Source: CAVPMN01 sp963706425 (lineage in GTDB: Bacteria; Actinomycetota; Acidimicrobiia; Acidimicrobiales; Acidimicrobilacustridaceae). From it: 64,000 nt of DNA. The stretch is taken from positions 496,001 to 560,000 of the forward strand of contig CAVPMN010000001.1 in assembly GCA_963706425.1 (NCBI GenBank). The letters run 5' to 3'. The notes under the pieces are model-generated. The model saw only the letters and a list, made by a program, of their open reading frames with translations. It was not told the origin of the DNA and did no database searches. Of the stretch, positions 38,446-47,927 are shown in pieces (the first letter of the stretch is position 1; each line of letters opens with the position of its first letter). Position numbers and translations under genes: made by a program.

Positions 38446-39792
38446 TCAGCGAGCGTTGGCGGCGTAGAGACTCCATGAGTCCGGGATGCCCTTGAGCGAG
38501 TGCTCCCCGCGGTCCTCGAAGGTGATGCCAGATCCGGCGACGAGGTCGGTGACCGTGCGCGAGACGAGCACCTCGCTCGGGTCGGCAAGGGACCCGACCC
38601 TGGCCGCGATGTGGACCGCAAGCCCCGCGATGTCGTCGCCGCGTCGTTCGCACTCGCCGGTATGTATCCCGGCCCTGACACCGAGTCCGATCTCCCGGGA
38701 CGTCCGGATGATCTCACCGGCGCAGTCGATCGCTCGCGCTGGCCCGTCGAAGCAGGCCAGAAAGCCGTCCCCCGTGGTGTTGATCTCCCGTCCACGATGG
38801 CGGCGTAGCTGCTCACGCACGGTTTTGTCGTGCGCGTCCAGCAGCGTTCGCCACCGATGATCGCCAACTTGGACTGCGTGTTCGGTCGATCCGACGATGT
38901 CGGTGAAGAGGACAGTCGTCAGGATGCGTTCGTTGGCCACAGAGGGCCGCTCGCCGGTGATGAACTCGGCGATCTCGGCGATCACAGGCTCGTGGTCGCC
39001 GGCGAACAGATGACTGTCGGACCCCGGTACCTCGACATAGCGAGCACCGCGGATGTGGTCGGCGAGGTACCTCGCCCGCTCCGGCGAACCGGTGAGCGGA
39101 TGGAGATGCGTGCCGTTCTGCAGCACCAGCGTGGGTGCGGTGATGAACGAGAGCGCCTGCCGAGCGTCGAGCTCCTGCATGATGTGACGGAACTGAGCCG
39201 CCGCTGCACGCGGCGTTGCCGCGGCCCTGGTCAGACGCGCCAGTGCATTCAAGTCGGCACGATCATCGGCGAGGCTTGGCATCGACGCCGCGATGAGCTC
39301 CGGTGTGCCCCACGTGGACTCGATGAAGTCGACCATGAGGTCGATCTCCGCCGCGTCCATCCCGATCGGATAGTCCTCGGCCGCCGCGGTCCGGGCGGAG
39401 GTGTTCCCGAGGATCAGCCGGTTCACGCGCTCCGGGTGAGCTGCCGCGAATAGCAGGGCCATCGGGCCTGCTTCCGCCTCCGCGAAGAGCGCGATCGTCT
39501 GCGCGCCGGCCGCATCGAGCACGGCCAACACATCGAGATCCCACTCCTCCCACGTGGGGAAGTGCCCGTGTGGAACGGGTTCAGACGCGCCGCTACCGCG
39601 ACGATCGAAGAGGATCACACGGCTGAACGAAGCCAGACCCTCGATGAAACGCGCCTCTGAAGCTGCGTCCCACTGAAGGTCGATGTGGCAGAACCCATGA
39701 TGGAACAACAGGTCGATCGGGCCGTCACCGACGACCTGGTAGGCCACCTGGGCATCGCCGACCGTCACATACCTCGTCACCGGCGGTTCCAT
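38446..39792 (-). CDS. Alpha/beta hydrolase fused to class III cyclase domain (intact)
   Basis: 448 residues. The hydrolase part (1-270) has VAYQVVGDGPIDLLFHHGF, VILFDRRGSGASEP and LVLQNGTHLHPL. The nucleophile elbow reads FAEAEAGP, with Glu/Ala where G-x-S-x-G is expected, so the classic Ser is not obvious. The cyclase part (285-448) has TTVLFTDIVGSTEHAVQVGD, NTTGDGFLACFDGP and GVRAGIHTGECERRGDDIAG. It also has AVHIAARV, with His where the transition-state Asn usually stands, and ends in LKGIPDSWSLYA. This is the same architecture as the damaged gene at 23260-24480. A sensing hydrolase-like fold linked to a cyclase is a common Acidimicrobiia/mycobacterial design. Confidence 0.88.
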   Translation of the reverse strand: MEPPVTRYVTVGDAQVAYQVVGDGPIDLLFHHGFCHIDLQWDAASEARFIEGLASFSRVILFDRRGSGASEPVPHGHFPTWEEWDLDVLAVLDAAGAQTIALFAEAEAGPMALLFAAAHPERVNRLILGNTSARTAAAEDYPIGMDAAEIDLMVDFIESTWGTPELIAASMPSLADDRADLNALARLTRAAATPRAAAAQFRHIMQELDARQALSFITAPTLVLQNGTHLHPLTGSPERARYLADHIRGARYVEVPGSDSHLFAGDHEPVIAEIAEFITGERPSVANERILTTVLFTDIVGSTEHAVQVGDHRWRTLLDAHDKTVREQLRRHRGREINTTGDGFLACFDGPARAIDCAGEIIRTSREIGLGVRAGIHTGECERRGDDIAGLAVHIAARVGSLADPSEVLVSRTVTDLVAGSGITFEDRGEHSLKGIPDSWSLYAANAR

Positions 39793-39906
39793 CGCCCGGC
39801 ATTATCACCCATCGCGGGCTCGGACGAATGCCACATCGGGGCCGGGAACGACCGGGTGGTCGACACGTTCCGCTCGGCGGGCCGAACCGAACTCGACCCG
39901 CCGGCG

Positions 39907-40716
39907 CTACAGGTCCGTCGTGAACGCAGCGAGGTAGGTCTGCATCGATTCTTCGTCGGTCTGATTCCGCCAGTCGTCGAGGAGGGCCTGGCCGAGGTCG
40001 TCGCAGGCCACGCGATGGGGCGATGTCGGGTCTTCGATCGCGTCGACGATCCGCTGGGCCGCCACCTCGACCGGGGTGGCCGACTCGAAGGTGCCGGCGC
40101 GGAGCACGGCCATGCGTTCGGCGCCTGCGGTGTATGGGGCCGACGAGACAGCTTCGGGCGTGACCGACGATCCCGCCAGCATGTCGGTGTCGATCGGGCC
40201 GGGGAGCACCTCGACCACGCGGATCCCGTGGGGCGCGACCTCCATGCGCAACGACTCACCCATGGCCGAGATCGCCGCCTTCGAGGCGCGGTAGAGCCCG
40301 TAGAACGGTGTCGGGACGACGGTGCTGGCCGAGCCGAGGAGGCACAGCACTCCCCCGCCCGCCGCCCGCATGACCGGCACGGCTCGCCGCACGACCTCCA
40401 CCGCACCGAAGACGTTCGTCTCGAACACGCGCCGCCAGTCGTCCATCGGCGTGTCCTCGACGGAGTGGTTGGCCAGTTCCACCGCGGCGTTGCTCACCAC
40501 GATCGAGGTGCCCGCTGGAATCTGGATCGTCGAGGGCACCGTGACGTCGAGGCGAGCGACCTCGATCGAGCCCCGGAGCTCCGCGGCCAACGTGGGCAGG
40601 TCGGCGCCGGCCGCGGGGTCGCGCATCGTGGCGAGCACGTCGTGAGCCCGAGAAGCCAGCTCCAGCGTGACTGCCCGCCCGATCCCCCGGCTCGCTCCCG
40701 TCACCAGCGCCTGCAT
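39907..40716 (-). CDS. Short-chain dehydrogenase/reductase (SDR)
   Basis: 269 residues from the ATG at 40716. The N-terminal cofactor loop is ALVTGASRGIGRAV (TGxxxGxG), followed by the VVSNAAVE motif (NNAG-like), LLGSASTVV with the catalytic Ser, and YGLYRASKAA with Tyr/Lys in YxxxK spacing. Classical SDR of the cytoplasm, NAD(P)-dependent; substrate unknown. Codons upstream of 40716 in the same frame lack conserved sequence. Confidence 0.9.
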   Translation of the reverse strand: MQALVTGASRGIGRAVTLELASRAHDVLATMRDPAAGADLPTLAAELRGSIEVARLDVTVPSTIQIPAGTSIVVSNAAVELANHSVEDTPMDDWRRVFETNVFGAVEVVRRAVPVMRAAGGGVLCLLGSASTVVPTPFYGLYRASKAAISAMGESLRMEVAPHGIRVVEVLPGPIDTDMLAGSSVTPEAVSSAPYTAGAERMAVLRAGTFESATPVEVAAQRIVDAIEDPTSPHRVACDDLGQALLDDWRNQTDEESMQTYLAAFTTDL

Positions 40717-40836
40717 CCAGCCAGCCTCGCAGATCCCCGGCTCCCACACGCCCGGCAGAAGCCTTCGCTTCGATATCCGCCGCTCGCACCGCACGGCGCG
40801 GACCAACGGACCGGTGCGCTCGGTCGTCGGTGGTGC

Positions 40837-41466
40837 TCAGCGGCGAAGCGCAACCCAAGTGAACGGCTGTGTTCCACCCGACGGGGTCTGATGCACATTG
40901 CCACCCGAGTAGAGCGGGACCAGATCAGCGCCGAGCTCGGACGCGAGGTCGGACTGGCTATACCGACGGACCGGCAGTCCGGAGCAGGAGTGGGGACCGT
41001 CTGCGGCAAAGGTGGCCACGATGATGACCCCACCCGGCTCGACGGCTTGGTGAAGCACCTTGCGATAGGTGGCCCGGTCGGCCGGGTCTGTGAGGAAGTG
41101 GAACACCGCCCGGTCGTGCCAGACCGTCCAGGTCCGGTCCGGCTGCCACCGCAGGAGGTCGGCATGGACCCAGGAGACCTCAGGTCGGTCACCGACGCGG
41201 CGACGCGCTTCGCTCAGCGCAGCCTCGGAGACGTCGAGCACCGTGAGGTCGCCGAAACCCCGGTCGAGCAACGCCGCGGCGAGGCGCGACGCACCACCGC
41301 CGACATCGATCACCGACGCATCCGCGGTCACGCCGACTGAGTCGAGTACCCGAAGCGACATCGCGGGCACCGATTCGTGCCAACTGACCTTGGAGGCACC
41401 GGTGGTTCGGTAGCGCTCGTCCCAGTGCGCCTGGCGATCTGCTGAGGTCAACGGCACATCGGTCAC
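40837..41466 (-). CDS. Class I SAM-dependent methyltransferase
   Basis: About 209 residues from the GTG at 41466, chosen because GAGGAGG lies about 10 bases upstream; a longer frame to 41574 is Arg-rich and unlike the family. It has HWDERYRTTGASKVSWHE, typical of TehB/thiopurine-methyltransferase-like proteins; motif I VIDVGGGASRLAAALLDRG, motif II LTVLDVSEAAL and VSWVHADLLRW. A later WHDRAVFHFLTDPADR completes the fold. Acceptor unknown. Confidence 0.88.
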   Translation of the reverse strand: MTDVPLTSADRQAHWDERYRTTGASKVSWHESVPAMSLRVLDSVGVTADASVIDVGGGASRLAAALLDRGFGDLTVLDVSEAALSEARRRVGDRPEVSWVHADLLRWQPDRTWTVWHDRAVFHFLTDPADRATYRKVLHQAVEPGGVIIVATFAADGPHSCSGLPVRRYSQSDLASELGADLVPLYSGGNVHQTPSGGTQPFTWVALRR

Positions 41467-41667
41467 GGTCGAACGCACCTCCTCGCCCCATGCTCGGCGC
41501 CAACACCCTCCGCGGCCGCTGCGCTTCTCCCTTCGACGGGAATCAATGGACCCATCCACAACAGACCACGGCATCCACCGGTGGGCCAGGGTCGGACGTC
41601 ACTCAGCATCGGTCGACACGCTCCCTTGCCATCGAGCGCCATCGCCGATTCGTCATAGGCTGGGGCG

Positions 41668-42845
41668 ATGCCCAACGAACGGCTCCCTCACGAGTCGACG
41701 ATGGCGGTGAGGTTGGGCTTCATGCCCGCCTCGCACGCAGTGCCCGACCCCGATCATTCGGGCCTGCTCCGCGCTGGGCCCCGTGCGGCGGCTCCCTACG
41801 GTGGCGACAGCGTCGAGTTCCACGCGTGTCCCGCGGTCGATCTGTGTCAGGACGACACGGTCCGGCCCGATCTGCTCGAGCTTGGGTTCGACACGGTCGA
41901 CCTGTCCCCCTTCGACGCCCTTCAGCAGACGTTCAGGCGGGTGGCCGACGCGGGCCACATCACCGACGAGGACGCGTCGGTCATTCGCTCGTCGCTCGAT
42001 GGCGCCGTTCTTTCCTGCTCCGGAGCTGCGACGCTCGAAGTGCTGCACATCGCCGATGAGGGCCTCATCATGCGCAAGTCAGGGCCGAACGGTCTGTCCG
42101 TCGTCGGCTCACGGTCGACCGGCATGAACGACCACGGCGTCGCCACCTCGATCCACGCGGACCAGGATGTCTACGGCACGCCGCTCACCCAGCTCATGGA
42201 CGGTCGCGCACCGTCGTTGTTCCGCCACGACTCACCCGACGGACACAACCACGACGCTGGGCTCATGTTGCTCAACCTCTGGATCCCGCTGCAGCAGGTC
42301 ACCCAACCGCTGGTGCTGGCCGACGGGCGCAGCATCGATCGACGTCGCCATCAGCTCCGCTACGGGCTGGCCACCACATCGTTCCTCGAACGCGACGACG
42401 ACATGGCCATCAACGACATCTGGACCTTCCTCCACGATCCGTCCCAGCGGTGGTTCCTGCGCTCTGACATGGACCACCGAAGTGCCTACGTGTTCAACAC
42501 GCTGAGCACCCCCCACGGTTCGTGCACGCTCCCGGGTGAAGACCTCGCCGAACGGTGCTACCGCTCCTTGGAGGATGCTGAGGCGGCGGTCATCAGCGGC
42601 GATGCCGCCGCCCTCGCCGAGGCCGTCGTCGCCGGCGGTCCAGCATCGAGGCTCCTGCGAGCGTGCCCCCTGCACTGCGGCAGGCGATCTCGCGGATGGT
42701 GGCCGTGGCTGAGACCGCCGGCGACGACCCCGCCCACGTCTGCGGTACGGGATCGGCCGACTGGCTGACGGCGTCGCGCACCGCGCGCCGCGGGGTGATC
42801 CGCATGTCGCTCGAGCTGAGGATGGTCGTCTCGCTCACACCCTGA
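41668..42845 (+). CDS. CmcJ/NvfI-like oxidoreductase family protein (frameshift near 3' end)
   Basis: About 390 residues. Recognisable parts are VATSIHADQDVYGTPLTQLM (H-x-D), LMLLNLWIPLQQVTQPLVLA, WFLRSDMDHRSAYVFNTLST and PHGSCTLPGED. They recall the CmcJ/NvfI family (cephem C7-methoxylation partner and fungal meroterpenoid oxygenase relatives), in which an N-W-(R/I)-PL motif is followed by His/Asp/Arg residues. Near 42640 the frame must change to give a natural tail (VPPALRQAISRMVAVAETAG, ending TP at 42842), instead of the Cys/Trp/Pro-rich alternative ending at 42768. It is divergent from the methyltransferase gene. Exact reaction unknown. Confidence 0.6.
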
Positions 42846-42886
42846 GTCGACTTGGGCCTCGCTCCTCCACGAGCCGTCGACCCGGC

Positions 42887-43522
42887 CTACGTCGCGCCTG
42901 CGCCGGTCGGCGCCGGCTCGGCCTCGCACAGCGTCTGAGTGAGTTGAACCATGCGGGCCTCGAACTCGGCGGCCCGGGACGGCTCGCAGGGATCGTAGGT
43001 GAGCCCGCCCACGGCCTGTCCGGCCCCGAAGTAGAACGAGACTGCGCCGATGACGATGTTCCACACCACGAGGGGCTCGAAGTCGACGCCGCGCTCGCGG
43101 GCAAGGGCATCGGCGAAGCGACGCCACTCCCGCTGCGAGGCAATACCGACGATCTCGCCGCCCTCGCCTCCGTCGGCGAATGCTTCGCGCATCACGAGTC
43201 GAGCGGCCGACGGGTTCGCGGCCGCGAACCTCACCAACGCGCCGGCCATCGCGGCGAGCCGGTCGGCGAGCGGCGCCTCGCCGGACAACTCGAGGCTGAG
43301 CTCATCGAGCATCGGCGTGAACATGCGGATCAGCACCGCCTCGTAGAGCTCCCGCTTGGTGGCGAAGTGATACAGGATCGCGCTGCCCTGGATCCCGGCC
43401 CGCTCGCCGATCGCGTTGAGAGGGGTCGCATCGAAGCCTCGCTCGGCGAACAGCTCCTCGGCCGCAGCGAGCACGGCCTCGCGAGTCCGCTCCGCCTTCG
43501 ACCGCCGTGCCCTTGAGTCCAT
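42887..43522 (-). CDS. TetR-family regulator of the P450 operon
   Basis: 211 residues from the ATG at 43522. The N-terminal HTH comprises RRSKAERTREAVLAAAEELF, AERGFDATPLNAIGERAGIQ and GSAILYHFATKRELYEAVLI. A C-terminal TetR_C-like region contains FAAANPSAARLVMREAF. It is transcribed divergently from the P450-led catabolic operon, with an operator-like palindrome between them, so it probably represses that operon until a pathway substrate or CoA thioester binds (inference). A longer in-frame start at 43648 would run through the operator and the P450 start and is unlikely. Confidence 0.9.
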   Translation of the reverse strand: MDSRARRSKAERTREAVLAAAEELFAERGFDATPLNAIGERAGIQGSAILYHFATKRELYEAVLIRMFTPMLDELSLELSGEAPLADRLAAMAGALVRFAAANPSAARLVMREAFADGGEGGEIVGIASQREWRRFADALARERGVDFEPLVVWNIVIGAVSFYFGAGQAVGGLTYDPCEPSRAAEFEARMVQLTQTLCEAEPAPTGAGAT

Positions 43523-43530
43523 GACGTTTC

Positions 43531-43544
43531 TGAGTATACACTCA
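43531..43544. promoter_or_regulatory. Operator-like palindrome between tetR and the P450 operon
   Basis: TGAGT and ACTCA arms surround ATAC, and the flanks TT/AA extend the symmetry (TTxTGAGT in both half-sites). It sits 8 bases upstream of the tetR start and 38 bases upstream of the P450 start, where a TetR dimer would block both promoters. Confidence 0.6.
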
Positions 43545-43582
43545 AAACTGAACGGGTGCTCAATTGGCTTCGGGGGCTTGCG

Positions 43583-44839
43583 ATGACCATCACCGACGGA
43601 TTCGACCTGATCGCGCCCGTTCCCTATGCGGAGAACGGACCACCGCACAACACCTGGTCACGTCTGCGCGCCGAGTCTCCGGTCCACTGGTGCGAGACCG
43701 AGGAGTACGAGCCGTTCTGGGCAATCACCACGCACGCCCACATCACGGAGATCTCGACGCACCCCGAGCGATTCCTCTCCGAACCCGGCATCAACATCCT
43801 GCGCAAGCGGGACCGGCTCGCCCTCGAGAAGAGCGCGTTCGGGCAGATGCGGGTGATCATCCAGATGGACCCACCGGAGCACCGATCCGTGCGCAAGGTC
43901 GCCAGTCCGGTCTTCACTCCGAAGGCGATCCGGGCTCTCGACGACGAGATCAACCGCAGTGCCCGCGAGCTCGTCGACACCCTCGCCGGTGCAACCGGCG
44001 AGGGTGAGTGCGACTTCGCCACCGACGTCGCCGCCGCCCACCCGTTGCGCATCCTCTCGCACATGCTCGGCGTGCCGCGCGAGCAGGAACCCGACATCCT
44101 CCGCCTCACCAACGAGCTCTTCGCCTTCGAGGACCCAGAACTGCAGCGCGAGGGCGAGGATCGCCAGCAGGCAATGGTCGAGCTGGCGATGGAGCTCTAC
44201 ACGATGTTCGATGCGATCATCCAGGATCGTCGGGCGAACCCCGGAGAGGACCTGGCCAGTGTGCTGGCCAACGGCACCGTCGACGGCGAGCCGATGGGCC
44301 CGATGGAGACGGTCGGCTACTACCTCATCACGTTCAGCGCAGGCCATGACACGACCAAGAATGCACTCGTCGGAGGAATGAAGGCGTTCCTCGACAACCC
44401 CGATCAGCTTCGGATGCTGCAAGACGACCCCGAACTCGTCGACAAGGCCGTCGAAGAGATCGGGCGCTGGACATCACCGGTGAACTACATGAAGCGCACG
44501 GCAGCGGAGGACGCTGTGCTCGGTGGCCGGGAGATCGCCAAGGGCGACTCGCTCGTGTTGTTCTACGCCTCCGCGAACCGAGACGAGAGCGTCTTCGACG
44601 ACCCATTTCGCTTCCGCATCGATCGAGAGTCCAACCGTCACCTCGGCTTCGGAATCGGCGAGCACTTCTGCTTGGGCGCCAACATGGCCCGCCGCTCGCA
44701 GCGCGCGCTGTGGCTCGAACTCTCCCGCCGGCTCGAGTCGATCGAGCTGGTCGGCGAGCCGGAGCGCATCCACTCGTCGTTCGTCGTGGGCTACAAGCAC
44801 CTTCCGGTCCGCTACCGCATCCGACCGGCGCAGGACTGA
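43583..44839 (+). CDS. Cytochrome P450
   Basis: 418 residues from the ATG at 43583, which has a GGGGG stretch 7 bases upstream (an ATG at 43556 adds nine residues). The I-helix oxygen-activation motif is AGHDTT at 253-258, the K-helix ExxR is in EEIGRW, and the heme loop is FGIGEHFCLG with Cys363. The profile resembles actinobacterial CYP families that hydroxylate sterols, terpenes or branched alkyl chains (CYP124/125/142-like), but the family number cannot be fixed. Redox partners are not encoded nearby. It is the first gene of a catabolic operon; the next starts 7 bases after its stop. Confidence 0.93.
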   Translation: MTITDGFDLIAPVPYAENGPPHNTWSRLRAESPVHWCETEEYEPFWAITTHAHITEISTHPERFLSEPGINILRKRDRLALEKSAFGQMRVIIQMDPPEHRSVRKVASPVFTPKAIRALDDEINRSARELVDTLAGATGEGECDFATDVAAAHPLRILSHMLGVPREQEPDILRLTNELFAFEDPELQREGEDRQQAMVELAMELYTMFDAIIQDRRANPGEDLASVLANGTVDGEPMGPMETVGYYLITFSAGHDTTKNALVGGMKAFLDNPDQLRMLQDDPELVDKAVEEIGRWTSPVNYMKRTAAEDAVLGGREIAKGDSLVLFYASANRDESVFDDPFRFRIDRESNRHLGFGIGEHFCLGANMARRSQRALWLELSRRLESIELVGEPERIHSSFVVGYKHLPVRYRIRPAQD

Positions 44840-44846
44840 GAGGACC

Positions 44847-45839
44847 GTGCGCCTCGGGGTCATAGCGACGATGGGACGGGACTGGCAGGCCTCAGTCGAG
44901 CGCGTCCGCATCGCAGAGGATCTCGGCTACGAACACGTCTCCACCGGCGAGGCCTGGGGCGCGTCGGCCATCCCGTTCCTGGCGCTCATCGCCGCGAACA
45001 CGAGCCGCATCTCCATCGGCACCTCGATCCTCAACTGCTACTCGCGCTCCCCCGCCGTGTTCGCGCAAGAGTTCGCGCTACTCGACCGGATCTCCAACGG
45101 TCGCACGGTGTTCGGCCTCGGATCGTCGGGTGCGAACGTGATCGAGCACTTCCACGGTGTCCCGTTCGACAGACCGCTGCGCCGCATCCGGGAGACGGTG
45201 GAGATCTTCGACACCCTCATCGCCGGCCGCCCGCTCGACTACGACGGTGAGATCTTCGAACTCCATCGCGGGTTCACGCTCGATGCCGGGCAGCCTCGCA
45301 CGAAGATCCCGGTGTGGATCGCCGCGCTCACCGCGGCATCGATCCGCCAGACCGGCGAGATCGCCGACGGCGTGATTCCGATCCACTGGCCGCGGCAGCA
45401 CTTTGCGTCACTACGAACGGACCTGGAGGCGGCCGCTCATCACGCCGGCCGTCACGACGCATGTTTCACCATCGCGCCGTTCACCACCGTCAACGTGCTC
45501 GACGGCAAGGACGACGACGCGAAGTGGCGAGCAGCCCGCGAGATCCTGTGGTTCTACATCAACAAGATGGGCCGCTTCTATTGGCAGATGCTCGTCGAGC
45601 GGGGCTACGAGGCGGAGGTGACCGCCTGTCGTACCGCCTTCGCCGAACGCGACACGGCCGGGGCGATGGCCGCCATCTCCGAACGCATGATCCGCGATCT
45701 GCAGTGCATCGGCCCGATCGAGGAGGTCCGCGCCCAACTCCGGGCGCGCGCCGACGCCGGCGCCGACCTCCAACTCATCTACATGCCGAACGGCGATGTC
45801 GCCGAGGCGGCACGACGGCTCGAAGCACTCATCACCTGA
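44847..45839 (+). CDS. LLM-class F420-dependent oxidoreductase
   Basis: 330 residues from the GTG at 44847 (GAGAGG just upstream). TIM-barrel LLM motifs: RIAEDLGYEHVSTGEAWGAS, RISIGTSILNCYSRSPAVFA, RISNGRTVFGLGSSGANVIE and IPVWIAALTAASIRQTGEIA. This matches the group that oxidises alcohols or reduces enones with F420 in mycobacteria. In this operon it could act on the product of the P450. It is followed after 31 bases by the amidohydrolase gene. Confidence 0.9.
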   Translation: MRLGVIATMGRDWQASVERVRIAEDLGYEHVSTGEAWGASAIPFLALIAANTSRISIGTSILNCYSRSPAVFAQEFALLDRISNGRTVFGLGSSGANVIEHFHGVPFDRPLRRIRETVEIFDTLIAGRPLDYDGEIFELHRGFTLDAGQPRTKIPVWIAALTAASIRQTGEIADGVIPIHWPRQHFASLRTDLEAAAHHAGRHDACFTIAPFTTVNVLDGKDDDAKWRAAREILWFYINKMGRFYWQMLVERGYEAEVTACRTAFAERDTAGAMAAISERMIRDLQCIGPIEEVRAQLRARADAGADLQLIYMPNGDVAEAARRLEALIT

Positions 45840-45870
45840 CCCGACCCACCCACCCGACGAGGGACATCCC

Positions 45871-47055
45871 ATGCCCGACTACAGCGGACCCGTGTTCGAC
45901 GCCGACAACCACTACTACGAGGCCTCCGATGCCTTCACGCGTCACGTCCCCAAACGCATGCGACATCGCTGCGTCGACTGGGTGCAGATGGACGACGGCC
46001 GGCGCTACCAGACCGTCGGTGGGCGCATCAACCGATCACTCGGAAACCCGACGTTCAATCCGATTTCCAAACCAGGGGTGCTGCGGGAGTTCTACCAAGG
46101 AAACCCGCGCGGGGTTTCCAGTGCCGAGCTGATGTCGGGGTCGCTCGAACCGATGCCCCCCGAGTACATGGACCGCGATGCCCGGCTCGCCCGACTCGAC
46201 CAGCAGGGACTCGCCGGGGCGTGGCTCTTCCCGACCGCCGGCGTGCTCTACGAGGAGCCACTCGAGAACGACATCCCTGCGCTCACCACGACCTTCTCGG
46301 CCTTCAACCGGTGGCTCGATGAGGACTGGGGACTCGTGTACAAGGACAGGCTCTTCGCCGCGCCCTACATCACCCTCGCCGACGTCGACTGGGCGTGTGA
46401 GCAACTCGAGTGGGCGCTCGACCGCGACGCAAGAATGGTTGTGATGCGCCCCGGCGCCGTCTTCACCGCGCTCGGCCCCCGAAATCCCGGTCACCCCGAC
46501 TTCGACCCGTTCTGGGCCCGCGCCAACGAGGCCGGCATCACCGTCGTCACCCACATCGGGGCGACCAAGCACAGCAGCAACGGCTACGACCATCGCAGCA
46601 CCGACGTGCTCGGACTCGCGCCGCGGCCGACCATCGCGAACTTCCACCGAAGCCGCAACATCAACGACTTCCTGGCGAGCATGATCTTCGACAAGCTCTT
46701 CGAGCGCTTCCCGAACCTGCGCATCGCGTCGGTCGAGAACGGCGGTGAGTTCATCGGCGAGCTGCTGCGGGTACTCGACAAGACCAAGCAGCGGATCCCC
46801 GGCTACTTCGCGAACGATCCGGTCGAGACCTTCCGCAACCACGTGTGGATCAACCCGTTCTGGGAAGACGACATCCCACTGGTGGTGGAGCAGATGGGCC
46901 CTGACCGCGTCATCCTCGGGTCCGACTGGCCGCACATGGAGGGGCTGTCAGAGCCCCGCGACCTCCTGAAGGAACTCGACGGCGTTGCCGAGTCCGATCA
47001 GCAGGCGATCCTCCACGACAACACGGCGTCGCTCAACAAGAGGAGGCCGGCATGA
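45871..47055 (+). CDS. Amidohydrolase-2 family metal enzyme
   Basis: 394 residues from the ATG at 45871, which has GAGGGAC at good spacing. Metal-site motifs of the amidohydrolase-2 (ACMSD-like) family: FDADNHYYE near the N-terminus, TVVTHIGATKHSS, ASVENGGEFIGELL and ILGSDWPHMEG near the C-terminus. Such proteins decarboxylate or hydrolyse ring-cleavage products. Homologues often sit in aromatic or steroid catabolic operons. The stop overlaps the next start as ATGA. Confidence 0.9.
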   Translation: MPDYSGPVFDADNHYYEASDAFTRHVPKRMRHRCVDWVQMDDGRRYQTVGGRINRSLGNPTFNPISKPGVLREFYQGNPRGVSSAELMSGSLEPMPPEYMDRDARLARLDQQGLAGAWLFPTAGVLYEEPLENDIPALTTTFSAFNRWLDEDWGLVYKDRLFAAPYITLADVDWACEQLEWALDRDARMVVMRPGAVFTALGPRNPGHPDFDPFWARANEAGITVVTHIGATKHSSNGYDHRSTDVLGLAPRPTIANFHRSRNINDFLASMIFDKLFERFPNLRIASVENGGEFIGELLRVLDKTKQRIPGYFANDPVETFRNHVWINPFWEDDIPLVVEQMGPDRVILGSDWPHMEGLSEPRDLLKELDGVAESDQQAILHDNTASLNKRRPA

Positions 47056-47927
47056 GCTACCGCGACATCCGCTACGACGTCGAGGACGGACGAGCCCGGA
47101 TCACGCTCTATCGGGCCGAGACGCACAATGCCATCACCTCGACGATGCTGCGAGAGCTCGAGGAGGCGCTCTGGGACGCCGACGACGACACGTCGGTCCA
47201 CTGTGTGATCCTCCGCGGCGACGGCCCCTCCTTCTGCTCCGGCTACGACTTGATGGCGTTGGGCAGACCCAAGGAAGAGGGCCGCCGAACCGGGCGTACC
47301 CACGACGACGACGTTTGGCTCATCGAGCAGAACAACCGACGGGTCAGGTCGGTCTGGGAGATCCACAAGCCGGTCATCGCCCAGGTACACGGCAACTGTC
47401 TCGCCGGCGGCACCGACCTCGCCCTCGTCTGCGACATGGTCATCGCCGCCGACGACGCCCGGATCGGGTTCCCGGCCGCCCGCTCGATGGGCGCGCTGCC
47501 GAGCAACCTCTGGATGTATCAGTGCGGCCCCCAGTGGGCGAAGCGGCTCCAGCTGACGGGCGACAGCGTCACCGGCGCCGATGCCGAGAAGATCGGCCTC
47601 GTGATGAAGGCCGTGCCCGCCGATCTCCTCGAGGACGAGGTGGAAGGCCTCGCCGACCGCCTCCGACTCATCGACCCCGACCTCCTCTCGGCCAACAAGC
47701 GGATCACCAACCTCGCGCTCGAACTGATGGGCGCGCAGACCCTGCAACGGCTCGCGGCCGAGAACGATGCGCGGGCACATCGTTCGCAGGCGGTGCGGGA
47801 GTACGGACGATCGGTCCGCGACGAGGGGTTGCGAGAGACGCTGCGCCGCCGCGATGAACCGTTCGGCGACGGCTACGCCCGCGTCGGGGAGCCGGAGGGA
47901 CGCCTCGGGGGAAGCGCGGGATCGTGA
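47052..47927 (+). CDS. Enoyl-CoA hydratase/isomerase (crotonase) family
   Basis: 291 residues. Crotonase fold with the CoA/oxyanion segments ILRGDGPSFCSGYDLMALG and VHGNCLAGGTDLALVCDMVI, then IGFPAARSMGALPSNLWMYQ and RLQLTGDSVTGADAEKIGLV. It likely hydrates or isomerises an enoyl-CoA intermediate. One of the two usual catalytic Glu positions reads Thr (GGTDLA), so the exact reaction is uncertain. Starts in an ATGA overlap with the amidohydrolase gene and ends in a GTGA overlap with the dehydrogenase gene. Confidence 0.9.
   Translation: MSYRDIRYDVEDGRARITLYRAETHNAITSTMLRELEEALWDADDDTSVHCVILRGDGPSFCSGYDLMALGRPKEEGRRTGRTHDDDVWLIEQNNRRVRSVWEIHKPVIAQVHGNCLAGGTDLALVCDMVIAADDARIGFPAARSMGALPSNLWMYQCGPQWAKRLQLTGDSVTGADAEKIGLVMKAVPADLLEDEVEGLADRLRLIDPDLLSANKRITNLALELMGAQTLQRLAAENDARAHRSQAVREYGRSVRDEGLRETLRRRDEPFGDGYARVGEPEGRLGGSAGS

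Noticed and set aside
43523..43648. A longer start (43648) for the tetR upstream of the P450 operon
   Set aside because: It would run through the operator-like palindrome and the P450 start; the ATG at 43522 fits the TetR family length.
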